Shown in pieces: positions 9,801-18,027 of a stretch of DNA of 57,868 nucleotides. The position numbers and the translations under genes are program-made. Positions within the stretch are counted from its first letter, which is position 1. Each line of letters opens with the position of its first letter. The notes beneath the pieces are model-generated. The model made no database searches, had not been told where the DNA came from, and saw nothing but the letters and a program-made list of their open reading frames with translations. This DNA is from JBGPRB01 sp964422155 (lineage in GTDB: Bacteria > Chloroflexota > Dehalococcoidia > Dehalococcoidales > RBG-16-60-22). The stretch spans positions 1 through 57,868 of the forward strand of contig CAYQZZ010000006.1 of assembly GCA_964422155.1 (NCBI GenBank). Reading direction: 5' to 3'.

Positions 9801-10718
9801 ACCGGCATTCGCCAGGGCTTGCACGATGACCTGAGATTGCCCCTCAACACTGGGGGCAGTATAATCTACCTTTAAATGTCCGTCATTATTAATAGCGGAA
9901 CCTTTAATAACCGCGTGGATGCAATCTCCGTCTCTTATAACATCGGCCAGCCGCTTTAGTAACACCACCCCGACCCCGTTACCGAAAACGGTCCCCTGTG
10001 CTTTTTCATCGAAGGCCCGGCAATGCCCGTCGGGGGAGCCAATATTGCCTGTCTGGTACAGGTATCCTGCTTTAAAAGGGAAACGTACAGAGACACCACC
10101 TGCCAGGGCCATTTCGCACTCTTCATTCAATAAACTCTGACAGGCCATATGGATGGCCACCAGAGATGTCGAGCAGCCAGTCTGGACGGTCACGCTCGGT
10201 CCCTTTAAGTTTATCTTATATGAGACACGCGTTGTTAAAAAGTCCTTTTCACTGGCAATCATAGTTGCCAGATCGAAGTCCTCTATTTGACTAAGAAGAC
10301 CACTAAATAAAAGGTAAGTGTTCGGGGATGCTCCCGCATAAACCCCTATTGAACCGTGATACCTGTCAGCATCGTAACCGGCTTGTTCGAGGGCTTCCCA
10401 GGCGCACTCCAGAAAAATACGGTGTTGCGGGTCTGTCATTTCCGCTTCTCTAGGAGAAAATTTAAAAAAAGATGCATCAAAGAACTCTGGGCTATCCAGT
10501 ATTGCCGAAGCTTTGACATATGAAGGATTAGCCAGCACAGCAGGGTCAATGCCCGATTCTTTCAGCTCTTCATCGGAGAAGAAAGTAACAGACTCTCGAC
10601 CTGAACAAAGTCCTTGCCATAATGCGTCAATACTTTTCGCGCCGGGAAAACGTCCAGCCATGCCGATTACCGCTATGTCAAAATTGTTGGATTCATTCGG
10701 GATGTTGTCTTTTTCCAT
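6870..10718 (-). CDS. Type I polyketide synthase module, KS-AT-ACP-TE
   Basis: The 1,282-residue protein is one extension module with a release domain. The ketosynthase (about 12-435) has its Cys in VQTGCSTSLVAIH (C182) and His in EAHGTGTSLGDP (H318) and KTNIGHLDVAAG (H358). The acyltransferase (about 532-830) has FSGQGSQ, GHSIGEY (S629) and the HAFH motif at 725-728, which in this family indicates malonyl-CoA. The carrier domain has DLGGNSL (S959). The thioesterase (about 1,005-1,275) has GGFCMGG, so its nucleophile is Cys1089 instead of Ser, a known variant. No KR, DH or ER domain fits between AT and ACP, so the added unit should stay beta-keto. It follows the NRPS gene by 24 bases and presumably accepts its aminoacyl chain. 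Confidence 0.93.
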   Translation of the reverse strand: MEKDNIPNESNNFDIAVIGMAGRFPGAKSIDALWQGLCSGRESVTFFSDEELKESGIDPAVLANPSYVKASAILDSPEFFDASFFKFSPREAEMTDPQHRIFLECAWEALEQAGYDADRYHGSIGVYAGASPNTYLLFSGLLSQIEDFDLATMIASEKDFLTTRVSYKINLKGPSVTVQTGCSTSLVAIHMACQSLLNEECEMALAGGVSVRFPFKAGYLYQTGNIGSPDGHCRAFDEKAQGTVFGNGVGVVLLKRLADVIRDGDCIHAVIKGSAINNDGHLKVDYTAPSVEGQSQVIVQALANAGVEADSISFIEAHGTGTSLGDPIEIAALTKAFSNYTDKKGFCAIGSVKTNIGHLDVAAGVTGFIKTVMALKNKTIPPTLHFQKANPEIDFKNSPFHVNNKLMAWEAQYPRRAGVSSFGIGGTNAHVILEEAPVINSSMESRPRQLLLLSARTATALETATKNFTEHLKLHRDLNLADVAFTLQNGRKAFDYRRMLVCQNTDDAVNALETGDQKRVLSSVCKAAQKDVVFIFSGQGSQYVNMGLELYKTEPVFREQVDRCARILQPHLGLDLREVIYPPEDKVQDAEQKLVQTYITQPALFTIEYALAKLWMSWGVHPVAMVGHSIGEYVAACLAGVFSLEDALTVVAARGRLMQELPGGSMLAVFLSEKELQPLLNEKLSIAVINLPSLCVVSDEKEAIADLEKQLSNKNVLCRNIRTSHAFHSRMMDPIINAFAEQVKQVRLNAQRIPFASNVTGTWITPDEAMNPEYWARHLRQTVRFSDCIKELLKEPNRILLEVGPGSTFSTLAKQHPDAGEQIILSSTRHPKESKSDLAYILNTLGQFWLADVQVDWDGFYAGEKRHRLPLPTYPFERQRYWVKTSKQMHGTVSVETTVLKERNELTWSVEEHLDKRRVNARDDHDKDVEQTLVAIWQDILGVKRVNSADNFFDLGGNSLIAVQLFAKIEGIFNKRFPIATLYKAPTIKKLAEIIRDSEDTTSWKCLVEMKSGNSKSPLYLVHAGGGNVLIYHNLLRYLKPEQAVYGLQSRGLDREQPFQTRIEDMAAQYLQEIQTIQPVGPYLLGGFCMGGTVALEMAQQLRAQGQEVALLLFMETYNWNNAPPQSFLDIVYYYFQKIQFNWGRLLSGEKGFLKRRMDLIKERLALLIETMKSKRGFEFHRDNGYHSLLYQLEETNDRAAIEYAPKDTYPGRIVHFIPAKEYKNNNLPELNWSEIAAGGIELHKLPVYPRQMLTEPFVSLLAEKINVCLQDVLERLPSSKV

Positions 10719-10742
10719 TTACACCCACTTTTTGAATATTAT

Positions 10743-13700
10743 CTAATATTGTCCCTTGACTCTCTGTTTGGTCTGCCGCCGCTGCTGTATAGCGGTTCGC
10801 CGTGCTTCTGCCTTTTTCATGCTGTCCTGCATAGTGCTGGAATCTTTTACACCCTCATCTCCTGACAGGTACTCCGCCAGCGTTCCGACGGTCGGGAACT
10901 TAAATAAATCTGTAAGAGTAAATTCCTTTTCGACTGCTTCATGAAGTCGATAATACACTCTTACGAGAAGTAAAGAATGTCCGCCCAGTTCGAAGAAATT
11001 ATCATTCATGCCGACTTTTGAAGTATTAAGGACTTCTTGCCAGATATTTACGATAGTTCGCTGTAGCTCGTTCTTGGGAGCTATGTATGCCGCTTCTGAC
11101 TTTATTTTATCTTTCTCGGGCGCGGGTAATGCTTTGCGGTCTACTTTCTGGTTGGGCGTCAGCGGCAGTTTATCTAAAGTAATGAAATAAGAGGGAACCA
11201 TGAAATCTGGTAGCTTCTGCTTTACGTAGTCCCGTAATTCTCCAGTGGAAATTTTATGATTTTCATTAGGTACAATATAAGCGGCTAATCGCTTGTCATC
11301 AGGTATATCCTCACGTGCCAGGACGACGACTTCTCGAACCGCCGGATGCTGTCCGAGAAGCGCTTCAATTTCCCCCAGCTCGATACGGTTACCGCGGATT
11401 TTAACCTGGAAATCGAGACGCCCCAGGTACTCGATACTTCCATCCGGCAGGTAGCGGGTTGAATCGCCCGTCCTGTAGAGATGTGCTTTCGGGTCATCGC
11501 TAAACGGGTCCGGAATGAATTTCTCTGCTGTCAATTCAGGCCTGTTTAAGTAGCCCCTGCCAACCTGTACCCCACCGATGAATAACTCGCCGGAAACCCC
11601 AACCGGTACTGGCTGCATATTGCGGTCCAGGATGTACATCTGAGTATTGGCAACAGGGCGACCGATAGGCACAGCCTTCAAACTACTCTCTTTCTTACAT
11701 TCCCAGTAGGTAACATCCACAGCTGCTTCGGTCGGTCCATAGAGATTATGCAGTCTTGCATCCAGTCTAGTGAAAAATCGATTCTGTAATTCCAGAGGCA
11801 AAGCTTCGCCGCTGCAGATTACCTGACGCAGGGAGGTGCACTTTTCTACGTCCTTCGCCATGAGGAATATTTGCAGCATGGAAGGCACGAAGTGCATGGT
11901 GGTTATCTGCTGTTCGATGATGGTCCGCACCAGATAATCGCTATCTTTATGCCCTTCCGGACGGGCTACCACCAGGCGAGCCCCGAACATCAGCGCCCAG
12001 AAAAATTCCCATACGGATACATCAAAACTGAACGGTGTTTTCTGCAAGACCGCGTCGGCCGCTGTCAGCTGGTAGGCCTGTTGCATCCAGATCAATCGGT
12101 TTAAAATACCAGCATGAGTATTTATAGCCCCCTTGGGCTTCCCGGTTGAGCCTGACGTATAGATAACGTAAGCAGCATTCTCCAGAGTCGCTCGACAAAT
12201 TGAATTTTCTGTGCTTTGACCGGCGATGAGACCATCCCAATCCGTGTCAAGGCAAATCACCCGCGCCTTATGAGGAGGTAGCTTGTCCAGCAGCCTTTTC
12301 TGGGTTAACAGTACCGACACGTTGGCGTCTTCCATCATATAGGCAATTCGCTCTGCCGGATAGGTCGGGTCAAGGGGTACATACGCCCCACCCGCCTTGA
12401 GAATACCGTACAAGCCCACCACCATCTCCAGGGAACGTTCGACTGCAATGCCGACAGGTGTCTCTGGCCCCACCCCTATAGATTCAAGGTAATGGCCTAA
12501 CTGGTTGGCACGCCGGTTTAACTCTTCATAAGTAAGTTGTTCTTTTTCAAAGACGACCGCTACATCGTTTGGTGCGTTTTCTACCCGTGCTTCGAATATT
12601 TGATGGGTGAGCTTATCCTGCGGGTAATCCACCCTAGTGTCATTCCACTCGACCAGTATTTGATGGCGCTCGGCTTCAGTTAAAATCGGGAATTCCGAAA
12701 GAGTTCGATTAGGATCTTTAGCTATACCTTCTAACAAACTTTTTAAGTGCCCCAGCATTCGCTTGATAGTGAGATCATTAAAGCACACTCTATCAAAGCC
12801 GAGCTTTAATTTAAGGCTGGGTTCTGTATAGACATACAGCGTAATAGGATAGCCGTTATCGTCAGTACCACCGAATTCTCTATTTCCCCAGTCACCCCCT
12901 TTTGCCCGCATGAAGTTGTTAACCTCAGAATAATCGAATACATAAATACAATTAAATATCGGAACACCGCGCGGTACTTCACTCCAACCCTGGATTTTCA
13001 CAAGGGGTGTGTGTTCGTGTTCCCGGATTGTAGCATGCAGTTGCCTTATATCCTCAAACCAGGGTAGCAGATATTTACCCGTTGGTACGCGTATGCGTAC
13101 CGGGAGTGTATTGATATAACACCCTACCAGAGAATTTGCCACATTGCCTGCCCACCGTCGGCTTGCTCTCACTTCCCCGAATACTATGTCTTCTTCCCCG
13201 CTATAACGGCTTAAAAGTAAAGCCCATACCCCCTGGAGAATGATATTAAGCGTTATCCGGTTTTCCCCGGCCAGTTTTCTTAATAATGATGTAACCTCAT
13301 CGGAAATGTTTATTTCGCTTTCCGTAAAATCCCTTTTTCCTTCGCTAGGATAGCCTGTACCGTTCAAAGAGGCAACCGTGATGGGATTTTGAAAACCTTT
13401 CAGCAATTGCCGCCAGTAATTTTCTGATTTGGAAAAGTCCTGTTGATTTAACCAGTTAATATAATCGACATATTGTATCGGCTCCGGCAAATTAACATCC
13501 TTGCCCTGGCAAATGGCGTCATAGATGCTGAATACCTCTTCACCGATCTCTATCAGGGAACGGGCATCAATAATCATATGGTGGTGAGTCAAAACCAGGT
13601 GGTAATGCGCTTTCCCCAAATGAAAAAGGGTCAGACGCATCAGGGGGGCTTCTCTCAGATTGAACCCCTTGGCTCTGTCAGATCTGGTGAATTCATCGAG

Positions 13701-14030
13701 CCCGGTCCGTTGCTCGGTGGCAGAGAGAGACCGCCAATCCCGCAGTTCAAAGGGAAGATTAATATTTGAGCAAACATCTTGACGGGGCTCATCAAGGCCT
13801 TCCCAACGGTACCCTACCCTTAAAATCTGGTGCCTTGATACAACACGATTCCATGCTTCTTTAAACGCAGGAACATTCAGGTCTTCATGGAGAACCAGGG
13901 TCATCTGTTCTAGGTAGGCCGTAGACCCGGGTGTTAACAGAGACTGAAATAGCATCGCCTGCTGCATAGGGGAAAGCGGGTAGGAAGCTTCTATATTGCT
14001 AATTGAATTAATCTTGTTCACCTTTCCCAC
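10743..14030 (-). CDS. Nonribosomal peptide synthetase, C-A-T, predicted serine
   Basis: The 1,095-residue protein has a condensation domain (about 12-440), an adenylation domain (about 465-960) and a carrier domain (LGGHSL, phosphopantetheine Ser about 1,019). The C-domain motif reads HHMIIDA (H150, H151, D155), with Ala in place of the usual Gly. The A domain has YTSGSTGKPKG, NLYGPTEAAVD, YRTGDSTRY and NQKVDRKALP. Reading the Stachelhaus positions by eye gives D-V-W-H-I-S-L-V-D-K, very close to serine codes such as that of EntF. A C domain at the start of the line suggests that an acyl chain is attached to serine first. The GTG at 14,030 is the annotated start; the GTG at 14,021 is possible. 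The gene lies between the Sfp-type gene and the PKS. Confidence 0.93.
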   Translation of the reverse strand: MGKVNKINSISNIEASYPLSPMQQAMLFQSLLTPGSTAYLEQMTLVLHEDLNVPAFKEAWNRVVSRHQILRVGYRWEGLDEPRQDVCSNINLPFELRDWRSLSATEQRTGLDEFTRSDRAKGFNLREAPLMRLTLFHLGKAHYHLVLTHHHMIIDARSLIEIGEEVFSIYDAICQGKDVNLPEPIQYVDYINWLNQQDFSKSENYWRQLLKGFQNPITVASLNGTGYPSEGKRDFTESEINISDEVTSLLRKLAGENRITLNIILQGVWALLLSRYSGEEDIVFGEVRASRRWAGNVANSLVGCYINTLPVRIRVPTGKYLLPWFEDIRQLHATIREHEHTPLVKIQGWSEVPRGVPIFNCIYVFDYSEVNNFMRAKGGDWGNREFGGTDDNGYPITLYVYTEPSLKLKLGFDRVCFNDLTIKRMLGHLKSLLEGIAKDPNRTLSEFPILTEAERHQILVEWNDTRVDYPQDKLTHQIFEARVENAPNDVAVVFEKEQLTYEELNRRANQLGHYLESIGVGPETPVGIAVERSLEMVVGLYGILKAGGAYVPLDPTYPAERIAYMMEDANVSVLLTQKRLLDKLPPHKARVICLDTDWDGLIAGQSTENSICRATLENAAYVIYTSGSTGKPKGAINTHAGILNRLIWMQQAYQLTAADAVLQKTPFSFDVSVWEFFWALMFGARLVVARPEGHKDSDYLVRTIIEQQITTMHFVPSMLQIFLMAKDVEKCTSLRQVICSGEALPLELQNRFFTRLDARLHNLYGPTEAAVDVTYWECKKESSLKAVPIGRPVANTQMYILDRNMQPVPVGVSGELFIGGVQVGRGYLNRPELTAEKFIPDPFSDDPKAHLYRTGDSTRYLPDGSIEYLGRLDFQVKIRGNRIELGEIEALLGQHPAVREVVVLAREDIPDDKRLAAYIVPNENHKISTGELRDYVKQKLPDFMVPSYFITLDKLPLTPNQKVDRKALPAPEKDKIKSEAAYIAPKNELQRTIVNIWQEVLNTSKVGMNDNFFELGGHSLLLVRVYYRLHEAVEKEFTLTDLFKFPTVGTLAEYLSGDEGVKDSSTMQDSMKKAEARRTAIQQRRQTKQRVKGQY

Positions 14031-14075
14031 CAGCTTTAGATACCGTATTTTTTGTCTTTATTATTAACTCTGTTG

Positions 14076-14840
14076 CTAATCTGACCATTGCCAGCTGCGA
14101 ATATTTCCGCAGGGCCCCTTCACGGCAAGAGCCGCCGCGAATCCGGAGGCGTCTTTTAAGTCCTGCATGGACCATCGTTGTGCTTCCTCTGTATCTCCTT
14201 CTATTCTGAGTAGCCTGGCCGGTTCACCGGGGACCAGCGATACATCAAATTTATCTAGCGGCATAGATAGGCCATCTCCGGTGGCCTTGATAAAAGCCTC
14301 CTTACGGGTCCAGCAGTTGAAAAATGCCTCTTTCCTTCTACTTTCAGGTAATATATGAAAAACCTCGTTCTCTCTTGGAGAGAAGAAACGCTCGAAGATT
14401 TGCTCCATATCTGGTATATCCCGTATCTGTTCGATGTCAATGCCTATTTCACGGTCGCCGGTAAAAGCGTATATCGCCAACCCTTCTGAGTGGGACAGGT
14501 TAAAATGCATCTCTGTACTGTCATATATATCCGCAAGCACCGGCTTATCATTCTTCCCATAAGAAAACAGCAAACGGCTTGGCTCGACCCCTAGATAACA
14601 ACCCAGGAGTATTCTCAATATCCCCCGTCGTACGATAAACCGGTTCCTGTCTTTTTCGAAATGAAAGCGTTCCGCCCTTTTTCTCTCGTTGGCAGCAAGC
14701 AAACTGTAATATTGCGATATCGGTCTATCCAAGGGAGCACTCCAGATATGGACTCCGTCCTGTGTGATTTCTCGACCGCATAGTTGATGGACATTGAATT
14801 GATTGTTCATCTCAATAATAGCTGGATGATATGGTCTCAC
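14076..14840 (-). CDS. 4'-phosphopantetheinyl transferase, Sfp type
   Basis: The 254-residue protein has the Sfp-family signature GIDIEQIRDIP and the downstream FFNCWTRKEAFIKATGDGL (W-x-x-KEA motif), with HFNLSHSEGLAIYAF before them. It converts apo carrier domains to the holo form with coenzyme A. The natural targets are the carrier domains of the NRPS and PKS directly downstream on the same strand (45-base gap), so this is the first gene of that operon. The start may be the ATG at 14,840 or the one ten codons later (14,810). Confidence 0.93.
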   Translation of the reverse strand: MRPYHPAIIEMNNQFNVHQLCGREITQDGVHIWSAPLDRPISQYYSLLAANERKRAERFHFEKDRNRFIVRRGILRILLGCYLGVEPSRLLFSYGKNDKPVLADIYDSTEMHFNLSHSEGLAIYAFTGDREIGIDIEQIRDIPDMEQIFERFFSPRENEVFHILPESRRKEAFFNCWTRKEAFIKATGDGLSMPLDKFDVSLVPGEPARLLRIEGDTEEAQRWSMQDLKDASGFAAALAVKGPCGNIRSWQWSD

Positions 14841-15001
14841 GTGTTTAGCATAGAATTATCAGGTTAGAACAAAGTTAGGATTGGGTTATAAGATGGCTAA
14901 AATGCAAGTGAAGTGAGTGATGAGGTGGTCCCCGAAATTTAGACAGGTTGTTAAGAGCGGGTTCTGCTCCTAAAATAAAGACAGAATAGGAGGAGCAGGA
15001 C

Positions 15002-15286
15002 ATGAAACAGAACCGAAGGAAACACAGCCCATCATTCAAGGCCAGGGTAGCCCTGGAAGCGCTCAAAGGCGAGGAGACAACAGCCGAACTAGCCAGTCGG
15101 TTTGAGGTGCATCCGAGCCAGATCCGTGCCTGGAAGAAGTCATTGGCTGAAGGTGCCGTCGACATCTTCGGCGATGACCATGACCATAAGAGCAAAGACG
15201 ATAAGGGGCTCATTGCTCAGCTGTACCAGCAGATTGGTCAGCTCAAGGTAGAGCGGGATTTTTTAGAGAGCAAGTTGGGTCGCTGA
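15002..15286 (+). CDS. IS3-family transposase OrfA
   Basis: The 94-residue protein has a helix-turn-helix (about residues 15-50: ARVALEALKGEETTAELASR, then HPSQIRAWKKSL) and a C-terminal leucine-rich coiled coil (LIAQLYQQIGQLKVERDFLE), as in IS3 OrfA proteins, which bind the IS ends. Near its 3' end the codons GAT TTT TTA form the heptamer T TTT TTA at 15,259-15,265, a canonical -1 slippery site. Slipping there enters the orfB frame with no stop in between, which would give the OrfAB fusion transposase. Confidence 0.92.
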   Translation: MKQNRRKHSPSFKARVALEALKGEETTAELASRFEVHPSQIRAWKKSLAEGAVDIFGDDHDHKSKDDKGLIAQLYQQIGQLKVERDFLESKLGR

Positions 15287-15288
15287 GC

Positions 15289-16209
15289 GTGGAGTGGCGG
15301 CGTGCCGCGGTAGACCGTCGGCATCCGTCGCTCTCAGTGGTACGTCAATGCAGGTTGCTGGATATCAGCCGCTCCGGCCTGTACTACCAGCCTGTAGGAA
15401 TCTCTGAGGAGGATTTGACTCTTATGAAGCTGATTGACCGTCAATACCTGGCCACACCATTCTATGGGGCACGCAAGATAGCCGCGTGGCTGAAGAGTCA
15501 GGGCCACCGGGTCAACCGGAAACGTGTCCGGCGTCTGATGCAGATAATGGGTCTCAAGGCCATCTACCGGTGCCCCAGGACCAGCCAGCCGGCACCAGGT
15601 CATAAAATCTATCCCTATTTATTGAATGGTATGGAGATAACACGGCCGAACCAGGTATGGGCGGCAGACATCACCTATATACCCATGGCACGGGGGTTTC
15701 TGTACCTGGTAGCCATCATAGACTGGTACAGCCGGTATGTGCTCTCTTGGAGGCTGTCGGACACACTGGATGCCAGCTTCTGTGCCGAGGCTCTGGAGGA
15801 AGCGCTCCGGAAAGGCAAGCCCGAGATATTCAACACCGACCAGGGAGCCCAGTTCACCGGTGAGGCCTTCACCGGGCTCTTGGAACAACACGGAGTCGGG
15901 ATTAGCATGGATGGGAAAGGAAGGTATAGTGACAACCTGTTCATAGAGCGGCTGTGGCGGACAGTGAAATATGAGGAGGTATATCTGAAATCATATCAGG
16001 ATGGAAGAGATGCCAGAATCGGTCTTGGTAGCTACTTCAGTTTCTATAACACCGAGCGTCCCCACCAGGCCCTGAGCTACCGAACGCCAGCCGAGGTATT
16101 TACCTCAATCCCGGTAGAAGCTACCAATGGAGATGTGGTAGAATCCTTAACACCAGACCCCTTGAGGATAGCGGGACCCACTCTTAGTATAGCCCCTATC
16201 CTGTCCTAA
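15289..16209 (+). CDS. IS3-family transposase OrfB (DDE integrase core)
   Basis: The 306-residue frame holds an HTH_21-like segment (about 45-95) and the rve integrase core. The first Asp is in WAADITYIPM, the second in FNTDQGAQFTGE, and the Glu in DNLFIERLWRTVKYEE; the C-terminus FYNTERPHQALSYRTPAE is typical. It lies in the -1 frame relative to orfA and is probably made mainly as an OrfAB fusion through slippage at 15,259-15,265. The stop codon lies inside the right terminal inverted repeat. Confidence 0.93.
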   Translation: MEWRRAAVDRRHPSLSVVRQCRLLDISRSGLYYQPVGISEEDLTLMKLIDRQYLATPFYGARKIAAWLKSQGHRVNRKRVRRLMQIMGLKAIYRCPRTSQPAPGHKIYPYLLNGMEITRPNQVWAADITYIPMARGFLYLVAIIDWYSRYVLSWRLSDTLDASFCAEALEEALRKGKPEIFNTDQGAQFTGEAFTGLLEQHGVGISMDGKGRYSDNLFIERLWRTVKYEEVYLKSYQDGRDARIGLGSYFSFYNTERPHQALSYRTPAEVFTSIPVEATNGDVVESLTPDPLRIAGPTLSIAPILS

Positions 16210-16303
16210 TGATGGGGTCACCTCATGATGGGATTTGAACCCATTCTCGTGGTTCGAATATGGATGAGCAGTCTGTAGATTTGTTTCACCTTGTTTACGC
16301 CTT

Positions 16304-16519
16304 TTAAGTAAAAGAATTATCATCTTTGTGAAGGAATGTTTCAACGTCATCCATACTAAAACGGTAGTCGCGGCGCTTGCCGATACGATATGATTTAATC
16401 ACCCCCATTTTACTCCACAGTCTGATGGTATTGGCATGAACATGTAGTAAATGGGCTACCTCGGACACTGTCAGCATCCTTGGAGGTGACACGTCGTCTT
16501 TAATATCTTTCTTCAACAT
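16304..16519 (-). CDS. Small MerR/excisionase-type DNA-binding protein
   Basis: The 71-residue protein is mostly one winged helix-turn-helix of the excisionase/HTH_17 type: MLTVSEVAHLLHVHANTIR, then LWSKMGVIKSYRIGKRRDY and FSMDDVETFL. Proteins of this type regulate nearby genes or act as recombination directionality factors. No integrase gene is visible nearby. The Shine-Dalgarno region is weak. It sits between the IS element and the RiPP-type cassette and could control either side. Confidence 0.72.
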   Translation of the reverse strand: MLKKDIKDDVSPPRMLTVSEVAHLLHVHANTIRLWSKMGVIKSYRIGKRRDYRFSMDDVETFLHKDDNSFT

Positions 16520-16552
16520 ATCGCATCTAAATGTAACAAATCATATATCTTC

Positions 16553-16753
16553 TTAACTGAGCTTAACATTTTCTATATTTACTAACAATAGAGGTAGCAC
16601 TGAAAGAGCATCAGTAATAGTACCCACAAATATTCTATTTTTATCCTCTATCGTCAGGTTTTCTGGCTTTTTTACTGGCTTAAAGTGTCCTGTTCCGAGG
16701 TCTGCCACGTGTTTATCTAACCATATTTGTACTGATTTCTTACCATCGTCCAA
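16553..16753 (-). CDS. Hypothetical small protein
   Basis: The 66-codon frame begins with TTG and has no clear ribosome-binding site. The product contains KSVQIWLDKHVADLGTGHF and a short hydrophobic stretch near its end (ALSVLPLLLVNIENV). I do not recognise the family. It could be a remnant of a longer gene. It is kept because the composition looks coding and no better frame covers this stretch. Confidence 0.3.
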   Translation of the reverse strand: MDDGKKSVQIWLDKHVADLGTGHFKPVKKPENLTIEDKNRIFVGTITDALSVLPLLLVNIENVKLS

Positions 16754-16812
16754 CTTCGATTAACTAAACTTATAAATGTTCGATACTGATATTTTCAGTA
16801 AACAGGATAATC

Positions 16813-17708
16813 TTGCTTAGCGGAGCACCAAATATTAGAAAAATCATGGATAGTCTTGGTGACCTAATAATAAATACACAGGAAACTTCATTCAGAACCG
16901 AGAGGTTTTTCGTCTCTATCGGTGGCATAAGAATTGCCATAATATGCCAGGATACCCATTTTTTAGACCTTCTCCGAAATCGCTACCGATGGTTTGAGTC
17001 AACGGGTCCGGCAACTTACGAGATTTTAGTAAGAATCTTACCTTTTAGGGAATTGGCATTAGAAAATATGGGACAACCCTTCCACACACAGGTTATGAAA
17101 ATAAATTCCGGTTACAACTACATTATCAGGCGAACTGACAATCCGTTTATGGCTGCAGTCAACACATCATCCCAAAAAGCACTGGTAAAGCTGTGGGACT
17201 CCGAGTACTGTTTCGACAGCTTTTTCCGTGTGTTATTCACCTTGATTATGGCAGAGGAAGGGGGATTAGTCATTCACGCTTCGGCCATTAGTGATGGAGA
17301 GCAGGGGTATGTCTTTTTCGGCCCTTCCGGAAGTGGTAAGACAACGGTAACGCGGTTATCAACCGGCCGTATGGCATTAACCGATGAACTGGCTATTATT
17401 AAACCTCATAATGGGGGGTATCGGGTGTACGGGACCCCTTTCTGGGGCGAGTTTACCCCTGGTCGGAGCAATGCCCATGCCAGGTTAAGGGGTTTGTATT
17501 CATTGAAGAAGGCCCGGATTAACAATCTCGTCCCAATTGATAGAGTGAAGGCTATGGAGGAGTTATACCAATGTGTGTTGTTCTTCAGTAAAGACAGCCA
17601 CCTCTTATACAACTGATGTTTAATAATTGTTGTGCCGTTATCGATAAAGTTCCTTCTTACGAACTGCACTTCCTCCCGGACCCTTCTTTCTGGCAAGTGG
17701 TGGATTGA
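16813..17708 (+). pseudogene. HPr-kinase-like P-loop protein (ScmC-type) with a frameshift near its 3' end
   Basis: The first frame (16,813-17,616, TTG start after AGGATAA) gives 267 residues, with a Walker A motif FFGPSGSGKTTVTRL preceded by GGLVIHASAIS, as in HPr-kinase-like proteins of RiPP cassettes (the SynChlorMet ScmC type). It stops at 17,614-17,616. The family's usual tail continues at once in the -1 frame from 17,616 to 17,708: MFNNCCAVIDKVPSYELHF, then LPDPSFWQVVD and a stop two bases before the pqqD-like start codon. One indel, real or a sequencing error, therefore separates the last 30 residues from the protein. The P-loop domain itself looks intact. In such cassettes the kinase-like protein is thought to act on the precursor peptide. 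Confidence 0.75.
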
Positions 17709-17709
17709 C

Positions 17710-18027
17710 ATGGATAATATGGAGCAACACATGATGAACGAATACCCGATGAGGAATAACGCGACGGCATATAGAATAATAGATGGGGTAGCAATGGTTG
17801 TTGGTGCGCAAGAAAGTAAGCTGCTCACTTTAAATGATGTAGGCACCTTTATCTGGGAACAAGCTGATGGCAAACAAACCTTTTCGGAGATTGTTGATAA
17901 GTTATGCCAGCATTTCGATGTAGATTACCCCAGAGCCATGCAGGATGTCGTGGTCTTTGTCAAGGAACTGCAAAGTAAGGGTTTGCTGGTGTTATCCGAT
18001 CATCCTCTGAAAACTGGGGAAAGATAA
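17710..18027 (+). CDS. PqqD-like peptide carrier (RiPP recognition element)
   Basis: The 105-residue protein matches the PqqD fold: YRIIDGVAMVVGAQESKLLT, LNDVGTFIWEQADGKQTF and the helical end FVKELQSKGLLVLSD. PqqD-like proteins bind the leader of a precursor peptide and present it to a radical SAM enzyme. The ATG at 17,710 is chosen over an upstream start (17,632) because the extra codons overlap the tail of the HPr-kinase-like gene in another frame. Its stop codon overlaps the next gene's ATG, which indicates coupled translation with the radical SAM enzyme. Confidence 0.88.
   Translation: MDNMEQHMMNEYPMRNNATAYRIIDGVAMVVGAQESKLLTLNDVGTFIWEQADGKQTFSEIVDKLCQHFDVDYPRAMQDVVVFVKELQSKGLLVLSDHPLKTGER

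Larger units (their letters stand above)
14921..16225 (+). mobile_element. Complete IS3-family insertion sequence
   Basis: The element is 1,305 bases long, with imperfect terminal inverted repeats of about 26 bases: TGAGGTGGTCCCC at the left end, and TGAGGTGACCCC at the right end read on the other strand. It is flanked on both sides by TGA (14,918-14,920 and 16,226-16,228), consistent with a 3-bp target duplication. It carries orfA and orfB in the arrangement typical of IS3. Everything looks intact, so this could be a recent, active copy. It separates the minus-strand NRPS-PKS operon from the plus-strand RiPP-type cassette. Confidence 0.9.
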
